A DNA stretch of 64,000 nucleotides, taken from the NCBI RefSeq assembly GCF_006065315.1, contig NZ_CP040749.1:310001-374000 (forward strand), given 5' to 3'. The position numbers and the translations under genes are program-made. Of this stretch, positions 1 through 10,530 are shown one piece after another (position 1 is the stretch's first letter; each line of letters opens with the position of its first letter). Below the pieces are notes generated by a model. It saw nothing but the letters and a program-made list of their open reading frames with translations. It was not told the origin of the DNA and did not search any database. Origin of the DNA: Aureibaculum algae. GTDB taxonomy: Bacteria; Bacteroidota; Bacteroidia; Flavobacteriales; Flavobacteriaceae.

Positions 1-3000
1 ATACCAATACCGATGGTGGTAGTGCTCCTGATTATGCAGATACCGATGCTGATGATCCTAACGGTTTAGGTGCTGATCCATATGATATTCTCGAAAATTT
101 TTATACGGGACCTGGTGAAGATGATTTTGATAATGATGGTATATTAGATTTAGCCGCTTTTAATGATGCAGATAATGATGGTCTTGCTGATATTTTTGAT
201 TTACAACCTACACGTACGGCAGCCAATAATGCTACAAATGGAGGGCAAACACCTTTTAGTCAGCCTGATACGAATGGAACAGGAGATCGTGACTGGAGAG
301 ATTTAGATAATTCAGATAACGATGGTGACGGATTAGCTGATACTACAGATATTGATGATGATAACGATGGAATTCTTGATACTGTTGAAGGAACGGGTGA
401 TTTTGATGGAGATGGAGTGTTAAATAAAGATGATTTAGATAGTGATAATGATGGTATTCCCGATTATACGGAGACTGGTGGTACAGCAGATACAGACAGT
501 AGTGGTATGCCGGGTACTGGTGTATTAGATGTTACTGAAGTAGATTTGAATGGCCTGCCTTCGGTGTTATTAGGTGTTGGCTTAACACCTGTAGATACAG
601 ATGGTGATGGAATTCCAGATTATCATGATGTAGACTCAGATAACGATGGTATTACCGATGTTTTAGAAGCCGCAGGAGTAGATGATAATGGAGATGGCAG
701 ATATGGTACAGGTACTGGTAATGACAGTGATGCAGATGGAATAATTGATGCAATTGATCTTTATGACAATAGAGATGGTAACCTTGATACCCTACTCGGA
801 GGTACACCACTTGCTATTCCTGATACAGATAGTGACGGACTGAATAACTATATTGATTTAGACTCAGATAATGATACGGTTCCAGACAATGTTGAGGGAC
901 AATCAACTGTTGGTTATATAGCATTAGCTGGAATAGATACTGATGGAGATGGGCTAGATAATAATTATGATACAAACAATGGTGGTGCTACAATAGTCCC
1001 TGTAAATACTGATGGAACAGGCGATCCTGATTATTTAGATTTAGATGCTGATGATGATTCACTATTTGATATTGTTGAGGCTGGTAATGGTTCTGCAGAT
1101 ACTGATACTGATGGTAAAACTAATGGAACTATAGGAGTCAATGGACTTGATGATGCCTACGATGATGGTACGGGAGGAGATACATTTATTGATCCTAATG
1201 GAGCATTGGATGATACCCAAAGCGATAACTTTCCTGATGCAGATTTAGATGTTTTATTGGGAGGGGATGTTGATTATCGAGATATTTCATTCAATGATAA
1301 TGATAGTGATGGCGTTTCTGATGTTGCAGATTTAGATGATGATAATGATGGTATTTTGGATATTGTCGAATCGAATGGAGTAGACCCACTTGCAGATGCA
1401 GATAGTGATGGTGTTCCAAATTATCGTGATGCTGATTTTTGCACTTTAAATGCATTTTTGATTTGTGGGAATCTTGATGTCGATGTCGATGGTATTCCAA
1501 ACCATTTGGATCTAGATTCAGATAGTGACGGTATTCCTGATAATATTGAGGCACAAACAACACTTGGTTACGCACCACCTGATGTTTTAGATAGTGATGG
1601 AAATGGACTGGACGATAGGTATGAAAATACTCCGGGTTCAGGCGAAGGATTGACTCCTGTCAACACAGATAGTGCAGATAATCCTGATTATTTAGATACC
1701 GATAGTGATAATGATTTATTGGACGACAGTCTGGAATCTGGCATAACCTTGACAGGAACAGATACAGATGGTGATGGGCTCGATGATGCAACTGATGCTG
1801 CCTCAGGTTATACCGACCCAGGAGGTACAATTGATAATCCGTTAACAGGTGGGGTTATACTGCCAGATGCAGATACAGATGTTAATACAGGGGGTGATGT
1901 TGATTTTAGAGATAACACTGATGATACCGCTGACTTAAGTTTGTTAAAATCAATAAATACTACTACTCCAGTTGTCGGTAATACTGTTGTTTTTTCAATT
2001 ACAGTAGCTAATAATGGACCCGGTAATGCAACTGGGATTGAAGTAACAGACCAATTACCATCGGGTTACACTTATGTTAGCGATAATGGTGCAGGATCAT
2101 ATAATTCTAGTACCGGAGTTTGGGCCATTGCAAACCTAAATACCGCTACATCTACCACGTTACAAATTACGGCGACAGTCAATGGAACAGGTTTGAACGA
2201 AAATACGGCTGAAATTACTGCTAGTAACAACCTTGATCCTGATTCTTTTCCAAATAATAATATTGTCAGTGAAGACGATCAATCTACTGCAACTTCTGTT
2301 CCATTTGTAGACGTTGATCATGATGCTGATGGCATTTTAAATTTAGCTGATCTTGATGATGATAATGATGGTATTACTGACGCTCAAGAATTATGTGGTA
2401 CTGATCCTGTTACAGGTCCGGCACCTTCGTCCACTATTGAAGTGACAATAGATTTGGATAATGATGAAAATGAAACCACCTGGATTCTAACCGATGCTTC
2501 GGACAATACTATTGCAGGTGGTGGATCTTATGTTGATTCAGATGAAATTATTGTTTCAAACAGTAGTGTTTTAAATTCAGGCAATTATACCTTTACTATT
2601 TTTGATTCAGGCACGGAAAGTGGCCTTGATAATCCAGGGGGTTCAGACTCTAATGGTACTTCAGGCTATAGTATAAATGTTAATGGTGCTACTATATTTT
2701 CATCGGCTAATAGGCCTAATTTTGGGGCATCTAGTACGCATGTTTTTGCAGTAACTATTCCAGCATTAAGCATTTTCTCATGTTTAAGTTCTGATCCAAA
2801 TAAAGATGACGATGGTGATGGTATTTTAAACTATTTGGATGCAGATTATGCGGCAGTCAATGGGTCTGCCCTAAATGCCAATGGGGTAGTAGCTATTTTA
2901 GATACAGATGGTGATGGAATAATTAACAGTTTAGATTTAGATTCAGATAATGACGGTATTTTTGATATTATAGAAGCTGGGGGTGTCGATGTTGTTGGTG

Positions 3001-4544
3001 TTGACGATGTAGATGATAATGGTAAAATTGATGGAGCTGACGCAACGAATGTTGGTGCAAATGGTGTTTTTGATACTATTGAAACTACTATTGATAGTGG
3101 TTTATTAACATATACAATTGGTGATTCCGATGGAGACGGTATCTATGATTTCAAAGAGTTAGATTCTGATGTTGACGGTTGTAATGATGTAATTGAAGCG
3201 GGCTATACTGATGGTAATGGAGATGGTCTTTTAGCTGATTTACCTATAATAGTCGATGCAAATGGATTAGTTTCAGGAACAAACGTAGTGGATGGGTATA
3301 ACACACCCGCTGACGGTAATTCTAATAATGTTTATGATTTTCAAGAAGCAGGTACCTCGCCATCTATTTCTGCCCAAACAACTAGCCAACCCATCTGTCA
3401 AGGTGCTAACGGTTCTTTTAGTGTTGTAGCCTCAGGCACAGATTTAATTTATCAATGGCAAATAAGCACAAATGGAGGTTCAACATTTACTAATTTAAGC
3501 GATGTTGGGGTATACACAGGTACTAATAATGCTACATTGAATATTACTGGTGCTTTAGAGAGTATGAATGGATATCAATATCAAGTTATAGTTGGTAGTA
3601 GTGCTTATATTTGTAGTCTTACAACTTCTTCGCCAGTGACCTTAACTGTTCCTGATGTTTCATATACAGCCTCGGGTGTAGATCCAACTACGTGTTTTGG
3701 TGCTGATGGATCCATCACTTTAACAGGCTTAGTGGCTGGAACGAATTATAGAGTGAGCTATTCAGATGACGGTGGGCCACAAACACCAACTGTTTTAACT
3801 GCTGATGCTAGCGGAGATATTCTTATCAATGGACTAATTGCTGGTTCTTACACAAATATAGTGGCAACATTATTTGGATGCTCTGGAGCTCCGTTAAGTG
3901 TAACGCTTTCTGATCCAATTGCCCCTGTGGCACCAACAAGTGGAGGTAATCAGTTGGAGTGTGCAACCATACCAACGCAAACACTTACGGCAACAGCAAC
4001 AGCTCCTAGTGGGTCGAGTGTAGTGTGGTATGATGCAGCAACCGGTGGTAAGGTTGTAGTAAGTCCAACATTAAATACTGTCGGAACAATAACTTATTAT
4101 GCAGGAAGTACAGACGATATTACAACCTGTGAGAGCACGGTAAGAACCGCAGTTACTTTAACGCTACAAGACTGTGAAGCGGACTTAACTCTAAAAAAGG
4201 GCGTTAATAATTCAACGCCTGATGTAGGTGATGCTATTAACTTTAGAATTACATTAATTAACAATGGGCCATCTGATGCCAATTCTATAATTATTAGAGA
4301 TATTATACCGGGTGATTTTACGTATACACATCCTAATTTCGCTACGAGCGAAGGTACAGTAGCTTTTGATTCAGGAACAGGTGCCTTGACATGGGATTTA
4401 GGAGCTTATGTTTTGACTAGCGGAAGCAGTTTAACATTAACGTATACCGTTACTGTTGATGTCTGTGGAGAGTTTGTTAATAAGGTGGAAATCATTCAGA
4501 GTTCACAAGTTGACCCAGATTCTACGCCTAATAATGGGCAATAA
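1..4544 (+). CDS. Large secreted TSP3/Ig/DUF11 surface protein, 5'-truncated by window edge
   Basis: The reading frame is open from base 3 to the stop at 4542-4544, giving 1513 visible residues. The true start and signal peptide lie to the left of the window; the GTG at 417 sits mid-domain and is not a start. In order: Asp-rich TSP3-like calcium-binding repeats (to about nt 1920), a DUF11 domain (about 1930-2290), an unassigned beta-rich module (2390-2790), more TSP3 repeats (2800-3350), an Ig-like domain with a YQWQ core (3355-3650), a further beta module, an Ig-like WYDA..GG domain (about 3910-4170), and a terminal DUF11 domain (about 4177-4541) ending [10 protein letters not shown]. No T9SS type A or B sorting domain is present. 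The last 290 or so residues closely parallel the end of the gene at 10531-18270. Role inferred: an exported, cell-surface or matrix adhesin-like protein. No enzymatic motif is seen. Confidence 0.93.
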   Translation, partial: TNTDGGSAPDYADTDADDPNGLGADPYDILENFYTGPGEDDFDNDGILDLAAFNDADNDGLADIFDLQPTRTAANNATNGGQTPFSQPDTNGTGDRDWRDLDNSDNDGDGLADTTDIDDDNDGILDTVEGTGDFDGDGVLNKDDLDSDNDGIPDYTETGGTADTDSSGMPGTGVLDVTEVDLNGLPSVLLGVGLTPVDTDGDGIPDYHDVDSDNDGITDVLEAAGVDDNGDGRYGTGTGNDSDADGIIDAIDLYDNRDGNLDTLLGGTPLAIPDTDSDGLNNYIDLDSDNDTVPDNVEGQSTVGYIALAGIDTDGDGLDNNYDTNNGGATIVPVNTDGTGDPDYLDLDADDDSLFDIVEAGNGSADTDTDGKTNGTIGVNGLDDAYDDGTGGDTFIDPNGALDDTQSDNFPDADLDVLLGGDVDYRDISFNDNDSDGVSDVADLDDDNDGILDIVESNGVDPLADADSDGVPNYRDADFCTLNAFLICGNLDVDVDGIPNHLDLDSDSDGIPDNIEAQTTLGYAPPDVLDSDGNGLDDRYENTPGSGEGLTPVNTDSADNPDYLDTDSDNDLLDDSLESGITLTGTDTDGDGLDDATDAASGYTDPGGTIDNPLTGGVILPDADTDVNTGGDVDFRDNTDDTADLSLLKSINTTTPVVGNTVVFSITVANNGPGNATGIEVTDQLPSGYTYVSDNGAGSYNSSTGVWAIANLNTATSTTLQITATVNGTGLNENTAEITASNNLDPDSFPNNNIVSEDDQSTATSVPFVDVDHDADGILNLADLDDDNDGITDAQELCGTDPVTGPAPSSTIEVTIDLDNDENETTWILTDASDNTIAGGGSYVDSDEIIVSNSSVLNSGNYTFTIFDSGTESGLDNPGGSDSNGTSGYSINVNGATIFSSANRPNFGASSTHVFAVTIPALSIFSCLSSDPNKDDDGDGILNYLDADYAAVNGSALNANGVVAILDTDGDGIINSLDLDSDNDGIFDIIEAGGVDVVGVDDVDDNGKIDGADATNVGANGVFDTIETTIDSGLLTYTIGDSDGDGIYDFKELDSDVDGCNDVIEAGYTDGNGDGLLADLPIIVDANGLVSGTNVVDGYNTPADGNSNNVYDFQEAGTSPSISAQTTSQPICQGANGSFSVVASGTDLIYQWQISTNGGSTFTNLSDVGVYTGTNNATLNITGALESMNGYQYQVIVGSSAYICSLTTSSPVTLTVPDVSYTASGVDPTTCFGADGSITLTGLVAGTNYRVSYSDDGGPQTPTVLTADASGDILINGLIAGSYTNIVATLFGCSGAPLSVTLSDPIAPVAPTSGGNQLECATIPTQTLTATATAPSGSSVVWYDAATGGKVVVSPTLNTVGTITYYAGSTDDITTCESTVRTAVTLTLQDCEADLTLKKGVNNSTPDVGDAINFRITLINNGPSDANSIIIRDIIPGDFTYTHPNFATSEGTVAFDSGTGALTWDLGAYVLTSGSSLTLTYTVTVDVCGEFVNKVEIIQSSQVDPDSTPNNGQ

Positions 4545-5033
4545 GAATTACGTTAAGCAATTAATTACTTTTTTGAAGTGTTTTTTGGTTTTAAATGGTA
4601 ACTATAAAATCACTTGATTCAAATGCTTACCTAAAATCCATAGAGATGACTAATGAATTATCAGTAGTTGTAGTATCCTTTCCAATATTAAATCCATTTT
4701 ATTAAATTTTTTAGAAACCTTATTTTTTTAACATATCTCATACTGTTGATTTGCAAAAAAATTCTGTACAGAATTAGATAATTAAGAGATTAAACTTTCT
4801 TTAAATTAAAGTGATTTTAAAATCAAAAATTCTCTATTAAAACACAATAACATACTGGTGATGGCGTTTAATCCCTTGTAATAAAGTGGAAAATGTTATG
4901 TGCAGCCTATATGTGTTGCCGACAAAAATTTAACAAACTGATAATCAGTAAGTGTATTTGTAAATCTCCAAGATTTACGAGGGCTGTTTTGATGTTGTTT
5001 TTAAATAAATGCAATTTGGAATTAAAAAATGCA
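4545..5033 (+). other. Intergenic leader before the PPC-repeat protein
   Basis: AT-rich gap with no convincing gene. Just after the upstream stop there is only a very short possible hairpin (ACTT/AAGT) next to a T-run near 4567-4586, too weak to call a terminator. TAATAAAGTGG at 4879-4889 resembles, with one extra A, the TAATAAGTGG motif found upstream of three other genes here. CATACTG occurs at about 4738 and 4853. The frame of the next gene stays open back to an ATG at 4893, but that stretch encodes a Cys-rich, non-signal-like segment and is probably leader. Confidence 0.5.
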
Positions 5034-8000
5034 ATGCAGAATGGAAACGTTAGTTTGTATAATCTGTTGTCAAAAAGTGAAGTAGCTGTAAAAAATGTTA
5101 TTTTCACTACTCTGTTTTTTTTGATGACTTTTGTAGCTTATGCTCAACCCGCAAATGATGACTATGCCAATGCTATTGATGTTTCTTCAATAATAAATAG
5201 TTGTTCTGCAGATGCAACATATACAACAATAAACGCAACACCTGATGGGAATACTGGTTCAAATTGGAACAATGGTGGTCCGTTATTTAATGTTTGGTTT
5301 AGCTTTGTGGCTACTACAGATCAGGTAAATATTACCGTTGATATTGGTGGAGTTAAAGGTAGTCAGCGTTATTCACAATTAGCACTTTGGGAAGATGATG
5401 GCATCACTGAGTTGAATAGTGAACGGTATTTCTCTACGGCCTCAGATAATGATATTGATGTGGGCTACGTAGGATTAACGATAGGCGAGACATATTATAT
5501 TTCGGTAGATAGTTATAATACCAGTACAGATGGAACTTTTACACTGTGTTTACAAGATGCTGTTGACTATGATTTTTACGAAGGAGCGGAAGATGTCTCC
5601 AGTCTTATAAACACTTGTTCAACAGATGCTAATTATGATACTCGCGGTGCTACACCAGATAAAAATGCTGGAAGTAATTGGGATAATAGTGGTCCAAGAT
5701 TTAACCGATGGTTTAGTTTTGTAGCTACTACAGATCAGATAAATATTACTGTTGATATTGGTGGAGTTAAAGGTAGTCAGCGTTATTCACAATTAGCACT
5801 TTGGGAAGATGATGGCATCACTGAGCTCAATAGTGAACGGTATTTCTCTACAGCGTCAGATAATGATATTGATGTGGGCTACGTCGGATTAACCATAGGT
5901 GAGACATATTATATTTCGGTAGATAGTTATAATACCAGTACAGATGGAACTTTTACATTGTGTTTACAAGATACTGTTGACTATGATTTTTACGAAGGTG
6001 CAATAGATGTAACAACCCTTATAAACGCTTGTTCAGCAGATGCTATTTATGATACTCGTGGTGCTACACCAGATAAAAATGCTGGAAGTAATTGGGATAA
6101 TAGTGGTCCAAAATTTAACCGATGGTTTAGTTTTGTAGCTACTACAGATCAGATAAATATTACTGTTGATATTGGTGGAGTTAAAGGTAGTCAGCGTTAT
6201 TCACAATTAGCACTTTGGGAAGATGATGGCATCACTGAGCTCAATAGTGAACGGTATTTCTCTACAGCGTCAGATAATGATATTGATGTGGGCTACGTCG
6301 GATTAACCATAGGTGAGACATATTATATTTCGGTAGATAGTTATAATACCAGTACAGATGGAACTTTTACATTGTGTTTACAAGATACTGTTGACTATGA
6401 TTTTTACGAAGGTGCAATAGATGTAACAACCCTTATAAACGCTTGTTCAGCAGATGCTATTTATGATACTCGCGGTGCTACACCAGATAAAAATGCTGGA
6501 AGTAATTGGGATAATAGTGGTCCAAAATTTAACCGATGGTTTAGCTTTGTAGCCACTACAGATCAGATAAATATTACTGTTGATATTGGTGGAGTTAAAG
6601 GTAGTCAGCGTTATTCACAATTAGCACTTTGGGAAGATGATGGCATCACTGAGCTCAATAGTGAACGGTATTTCTCTACAGCGTCAGATAATGATATTGA
6701 TGTGGGCTACGTCGGATTAACCATAGGTGAGACATATTATATTTCGGTAGATAGTTATAATACCAGTACAGATGGAACTTTTACATTGTGTTTACAAGAT
6801 ACTGTTGACTATGATTTTTACGAAGGTGCAATAGATGTAACAACCCTTATAAACGCTTGTTCAGCAGATGCTATTTATGATACTCGTGGTGCTACACCAG
6901 ATAAAAATGCAGGAACCCATTGGAATAATAGTGGGCCTAGACAAAATAGATGGTTTAAACTAATCGCACCTTCTAATGATCAACTGAATATTACCGTTGA
7001 TATTGGTGGAGTTAAAGGTGATCAACGCAATACGCAACTCGCTATCTGGGAGTCTGATGGTACGACGGAAGTCAGTAGTACAAGATATTCAAGTGGAACA
7101 GTTGATGTAACTTTGAGAGTGCCTGGCTTAATCGCTGGCAGTACCTATTATATTTCGGTCGATGTTACAAATTCCAGTTCGGCAGGTACATTTTCTTTGT
7201 GTTTAGATGCTGCAAATAAACAAGGCAATATTGTAATAAATGAGGTGTTGTTTGATGAAACTGCAGGGGGTGCTGCCGGTAATGATGAATTTATAGAACT
7301 CTTTAATGCGGGGTCTACAGCTGTAGATTTAGCAGGGTGGCAATTGATTGATGGTAATTTATTAATCTATAATGAAACTGATTTTAGTGGAAGTATTACC
7401 AATAGTGCCAATCCATTTACGTTTAGTTGTTCAGGTTCGCAAGTGTGCTTAGGTTCTACTATTTTGCAGCCAGGCGACTATGCCGTAGTTTGGATAGGTC
7501 AACAGAATGCGTCCAAAAACGCACCTAATGCTTCCTTTCAGGCTTGGTTGGGAAATAGTACAAAACTTAATAATAATGGTGACGATATTTGGCTTTATGA
7601 TACCAATACTACTTTGGTTGATTATGTAGCTTATGGAGTAAATAATGGAATAAACCAACCACCATTAGCTGTTTTTTGGGATAATAGTGTTCAAAACACA
7701 TTGGATAATGCCGGTAACGGACAGTCAATTAGTTTAAGTTCAAATGGTATAGATGGTAATGTGTCTGGTTGTTGGGAGCCTACAACAAGTGCCCAAGCTT
7801 CAGGTAGATGTACGGGTTATTTACCAACATTTGAAAGCGATGCTTCAGCTAGAATAGCTAGTCCTGGAAATAACAATAATGATCCAGATAGTGATGCAGA
7901 TGGCGTTGTTGATTCTGTAGATTTAGATGATGATAATGATGGAATTCTAGATACAATTGAAGGTGATACAGATCCAGATGGAGATTTAATCCCAAACCGA

Positions 8001-9830
8001 TTAGATTTAGATAGTGATGGTGATGGTATCCCAGATAATGTAGAAGCACAATTAACAATTAACTATAGTTCTCCAAATGCAGATACAGTATCAGATTATA
8101 TCACGAATAATGGAGTTAACTCTGCTTATTTAGGTGGTTTAACACCAGAAAATACGGATGGCACTGACAATCCTGATTATATAGATACAGATTCAGATAA
8201 TGAAGGGGCGGATGATACTGTTGAAGCAGGTATAACTCTTGTAAATAGCGATTCAGATAGTGATGGGTTAGATGATGCCACTGATGCTTCAACGGATTAT
8301 TCAGATCCTGGAGGGGTTATTGACAATCCTTTAAGTGGATTTCGAGTATTGCCTGATGTTGATTCAGATGCTTTAACAGGTGGTGACGTAAATTTTCGTG
8401 ATGCGGTTGATGATAGACCAGATACAGATAATGATGGAATTGTTGATGAAGTAGACTTAGATGATGATAATGATGGGATTTTGGATATTGTAGAAGGTTG
8501 TGGTGGGTTAAATGGAGAATTTTATGGAACAAATGGAACAGTAAACAATGTGGCGTCTGCATTAGCAGCCACTTCTGGAACGCCAGATGCTACTTTTATA
8601 GCAACGAATATAGATTATCCTCAATTTAGTGGAGGAATAGGTAATGGTACTAACTTGCAAAATTTCTTGGCAGGTGATGCTGCTTCATTAAGTAATGATC
8701 CAGGTAATACCAGTCGAGGTATCATATTGATGAATGGTTCTATTTATTTAGCGGCGGGCACTTATAATATGCGAGTTCGTTCAGATGACGGGTATCGAGT
8801 AATAATTGATGGAAATATTGTTGCTATTTATGACGCAAATCAAGGTCCAACTACAAGAACTCATAGTAATTTTACTATTGCTGCAAGCGGATTTTATCCT
8901 ATTGATTTTGTGTATTGGGATCAGGGAGGTGCTTATACTTTTACGGCAGAAATTAGACAAGGTTCTCAACCTTATGAGGTTGTGAATTCTGATTTTATTG
9001 CAGGTACTTGTATAGATTCAGATGGTGACGGTGTTGTTGATGCGTTAGATTTAGATAGTGACAATGATGGTATTCCAGATAATGTAGAAGCACAAACCAC
9101 TATTGGATATATTGCTCCGAATGCCGATAGTCCTGCTACTTACATTGCAAATAATGGTTTGAATTCCGCTTACTTAGGCGGTTTAGTACCTGCCAATTCA
9201 GACGGTACAGATGATCCTGATTATCTAGATTTAGATTCTGATAATGAAGGGGCTAATGATACAGTTGAAGCCGGAATTACATTGGCTAACGCTGATACAG
9301 ATGGAGATGGTTTGGATAATAGTACAGATGCTACAAATGGTTACTCAGATCCAGGAGGAACAATTGACAATCCATTGACAAATCCAATTATTTTGCCAGA
9401 TGTAGATGGTGACGCCAATACAGGGGGTGATGTTGATTTTAGAGATGCAATAAATAGTGCTGATTTAGAATTAACTAAAACGGTAGATAACAGCAATCCA
9501 AATCAAGGAGATGATATCACTTTTACCATTACTATTTTGAATAATGGACCTTCATCTACTTCAGAAATTGTAGTGCAAGATGTTTTACCTTTTGATTTTA
9601 CGTATACTCATATTCCTGCGAATTATACGGCAAGTCAAGGAGCAGTTACTTTTAATTCGGGTACGCAAACATTAACTTGGGATGTCGGATCATATGTCTT
9701 AAATAATAGCAATTCAATCACGTTGGAATATACGGTTACCGTTGATGTTTGTGGAGAGTTTAAGAATCGAGCAGAGATTACAAATAGTGCTGTTTTAGAT
9801 CCAGATTCTACACCAAATAACGGGCAGTAA
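5034..9830 (+). CDS. Secreted protein with five PPC-like repeats, lamin-tail, PA14-like and terminal DUF11 domains
   Basis: About 1598 residues from the ATG at 5034. The signal peptide is a hydrophobic stretch ending in VAYAQ. An in-frame TTG at 5067 would give a more typical 27-residue signal, and an ATG at 4893 also exists. Domains by residue: five tandem pre-peptidase C-terminal-like beta-sandwich repeats (about 40-724; each has VNITVDIGG or INITVDIGG and YYISVD), a lamin-tail domain (about 730-940; [26 protein letters not shown]), TSP3 repeats (946-1152), a PA14-like module (1156-1314; [11 protein letters not shown]), TSP3 repeats (1326-1473), and a terminal DUF11 (1476-1598) ending [10 protein letters not shown]. 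There is no T9SS sorting domain. PPC and PA14 domains are often linked to binding or carbohydrate recognition in secreted proteins; a ligand cannot be read here. Likely a surface or matrix protein. Confidence 0.9.
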   Translation: MQNGNVSLYNLLSKSEVAVKNVIFTTLFFLMTFVAYAQPANDDYANAIDVSSIINSCSADATYTTINATPDGNTGSNWNNGGPLFNVWFSFVATTDQVNITVDIGGVKGSQRYSQLALWEDDGITELNSERYFSTASDNDIDVGYVGLTIGETYYISVDSYNTSTDGTFTLCLQDAVDYDFYEGAEDVSSLINTCSTDANYDTRGATPDKNAGSNWDNSGPRFNRWFSFVATTDQINITVDIGGVKGSQRYSQLALWEDDGITELNSERYFSTASDNDIDVGYVGLTIGETYYISVDSYNTSTDGTFTLCLQDTVDYDFYEGAIDVTTLINACSADAIYDTRGATPDKNAGSNWDNSGPKFNRWFSFVATTDQINITVDIGGVKGSQRYSQLALWEDDGITELNSERYFSTASDNDIDVGYVGLTIGETYYISVDSYNTSTDGTFTLCLQDTVDYDFYEGAIDVTTLINACSADAIYDTRGATPDKNAGSNWDNSGPKFNRWFSFVATTDQINITVDIGGVKGSQRYSQLALWEDDGITELNSERYFSTASDNDIDVGYVGLTIGETYYISVDSYNTSTDGTFTLCLQDTVDYDFYEGAIDVTTLINACSADAIYDTRGATPDKNAGTHWNNSGPRQNRWFKLIAPSNDQLNITVDIGGVKGDQRNTQLAIWESDGTTEVSSTRYSSGTVDVTLRVPGLIAGSTYYISVDVTNSSSAGTFSLCLDAANKQGNIVINEVLFDETAGGAAGNDEFIELFNAGSTAVDLAGWQLIDGNLLIYNETDFSGSITNSANPFTFSCSGSQVCLGSTILQPGDYAVVWIGQQNASKNAPNASFQAWLGNSTKLNNNGDDIWLYDTNTTLVDYVAYGVNNGINQPPLAVFWDNSVQNTLDNAGNGQSISLSSNGIDGNVSGCWEPTTSAQASGRCTGYLPTFESDASARIASPGNNNNDPDSDADGVVDSVDLDDDNDGILDTIEGDTDPDGDLIPNRLDLDSDGDGIPDNVEAQLTINYSSPNADTVSDYITNNGVNSAYLGGLTPENTDGTDNPDYIDTDSDNEGADDTVEAGITLVNSDSDSDGLDDATDASTDYSDPGGVIDNPLSGFRVLPDVDSDALTGGDVNFRDAVDDRPDTDNDGIVDEVDLDDDNDGILDIVEGCGGLNGEFYGTNGTVNNVASALAATSGTPDATFIATNIDYPQFSGGIGNGTNLQNFLAGDAASLSNDPGNTSRGIILMNGSIYLAAGTYNMRVRSDDGYRVIIDGNIVAIYDANQGPTTRTHSNFTIAASGFYPIDFVYWDQGGAYTFTAEIRQGSQPYEVVNSDFIAGTCIDSDGDGVVDALDLDSDNDGIPDNVEAQTTIGYIAPNADSPATYIANNGLNSAYLGGLVPANSDGTDDPDYLDLDSDNEGANDTVEAGITLANADTDGDGLDNSTDATNGYSDPGGTIDNPLTNPIILPDVDGDANTGGDVDFRDAINSADLELTKTVDNSNPNQGDDITFTITILNNGPSSTSEIVVQDVLPFDFTYTHIPANYTASQGAVTFNSGTQTLTWDVGSYVLNNSNSITLEYTVTVDVCGEFKNRAEITNSAVLDPDSTPNNGQ
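5151..7206 (+). repeat. Five tandem 414-bp repeats encoding PPC-like domains
   Basis: The GACTATGATTTTTACGAAGG boundary recurs at 5565, 5979, 6393 and 6807, exactly 414 bp (138 codons) apart; the first unit is slightly shorter. Units two to four are almost identical at the DNA level, including silent sites. The first differs more, and the fifth diverges after the GATAAAAATGC segment. This fits recent expansion of the middle copies by unequal crossing-over or replication slippage. Confidence 0.95.
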
Positions 9831-9950
9831 TATCAATTTTTCATCTAAAAGAGTCCATTTCATTTCTATGGATTTAGGTTCAGTTCGTTTAAATTTTTTA
9901 AGTGCTATAAAACAGGTATTTAACTTTGTTTGTTACTTGTTTTCTTTAGA

Positions 9951-10032
9951 GTTATTAACAATTTTTTAGGGTTATCAACATATTGTTAACAATTTAAAAT
10001 AAGGTGTCTATATTCGTTCTAGTAATAAGTGG
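9951..10032 (+). promoter_or_regulatory. Promoter with three TTAACA-type decamers and TAATAAGTGG
   Basis: Decamers GTTATTAACA (9951), GTTATCAACA (9971) and ATTGTTAACA (9982) are spaced 20 and 11 bp. A TATATTCG box (one mismatch to the Bacteroidota -7 consensus TAnnTTTG) begins 27 bp after the last decamer, at 10009-10016. Six bases later comes TAATAAGTGG (10023-10032). The third decamer contains a TTG at 9983-9985 and falls where a -33 element is expected. The same spacings recur upstream of the gene at 18711. The coding start at 10531 would give a roughly 500-base leader. Confidence 0.5.
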
Positions 10033-10156
10033 AAAAATAAAAAGGAGTTACTGGTGTTAATCAATTTTGTAATATAAATCAATAAATAATCATTGATTTG
10101 AATTGCTAAATAACCTGTAACCATACTGTGGCTGATTTTATGTAAAAGTATATATG

Positions 10157-10340
10157 TCAGTTTTAACCAATCTAAAATAGAATAAAAGCACTAGTAATAA
10201 ATTCTAGTGTTATTAATATTCTGCTCTTAAAAGGCTGGAACTGCATGCTTTCTAAAAAGGCCATTCCTTTATTGTAAATTTTACTGATTTTAAAGATGTC
10301 ACTAACGTATGGTTTGATTATACCTGCGAAGGTTATTTCT
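10157..10340 (+). pseudogene. Decayed copy of the FG-GAP protein N-terminus
   Basis: From TCAGTTTTAACCAA (10157) the sequence aligns with the start region of the gene at 18711 (TCAGTTTTGACCAA, 18705), then on through GCACT.GTAATA and GTG.TATTA.TAT. The equivalent of the TTG start is TTA here and the frame is broken. Further on, nt 10296-10331 read SLTYGLII..AK in one frame, which parallels [12 protein letters not shown] near residue 34 of the intact protein. This looks like a relic left when an upstream region plus gene start was duplicated and later replaced by the present gene. The alignment was made by eye and is gapped. Confidence 0.45.
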
Positions 10341-10530
10341 ATGTCTAAATGTTGAATTGGTGATTTTACCATTTTTCAGTGTGCTCTATTTCAGTGTTCA
10401 TTAGTAGGTCTTATTTAAGGATCTCTAGCTTATGAAGTTTTATAAAAAAAATAACAAATCATACTGGGTAAAATCAGGATGAGGTGGTTATAATAGAATA
10501 ATACTGTTTAAATAAGAATTCTTTAAAAAA

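Larger units (their letters stand above)
9831..10530 (+). other. 700-bp intergenic region with promoter cluster and gene relic
   Basis: After the upstream stop there is a modest hairpin (9852-9858 pairing with 9868-9874) without a good T-run. A decamer cluster and promoter box lie at 9951-10032. A decayed gene start lies around 10157-10340. The rest, to the GTG at 10531, shows no coding pattern. CATACTG occurs near 10121 and 10462. Confidence 0.55.

Noticed and set aside
417..4544. GTG at 417 as the start of the first gene
   Set aside because: The same frame is open to base 3 and already encodes TSP3 repeats upstream, so the gene enters from the left edge.
4560..4590. Terminator after the first gene
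   Set aside because: Only a 4-bp stem beside T-runs; too weak to support.
4893..5033. ATG at 4893 as start of the PPC-repeat protein
   Set aside because: It adds a Cys/Lys-rich 47-residue stretch before an otherwise normal signal peptide, which is unlikely for an exported protein, although it cannot be excluded.
10172..10372. 66-codon minus-strand frame in the long intergenic region
   Set aside because: No leader, no recognisable protein; the region is better explained as a plus-strand gene relic.
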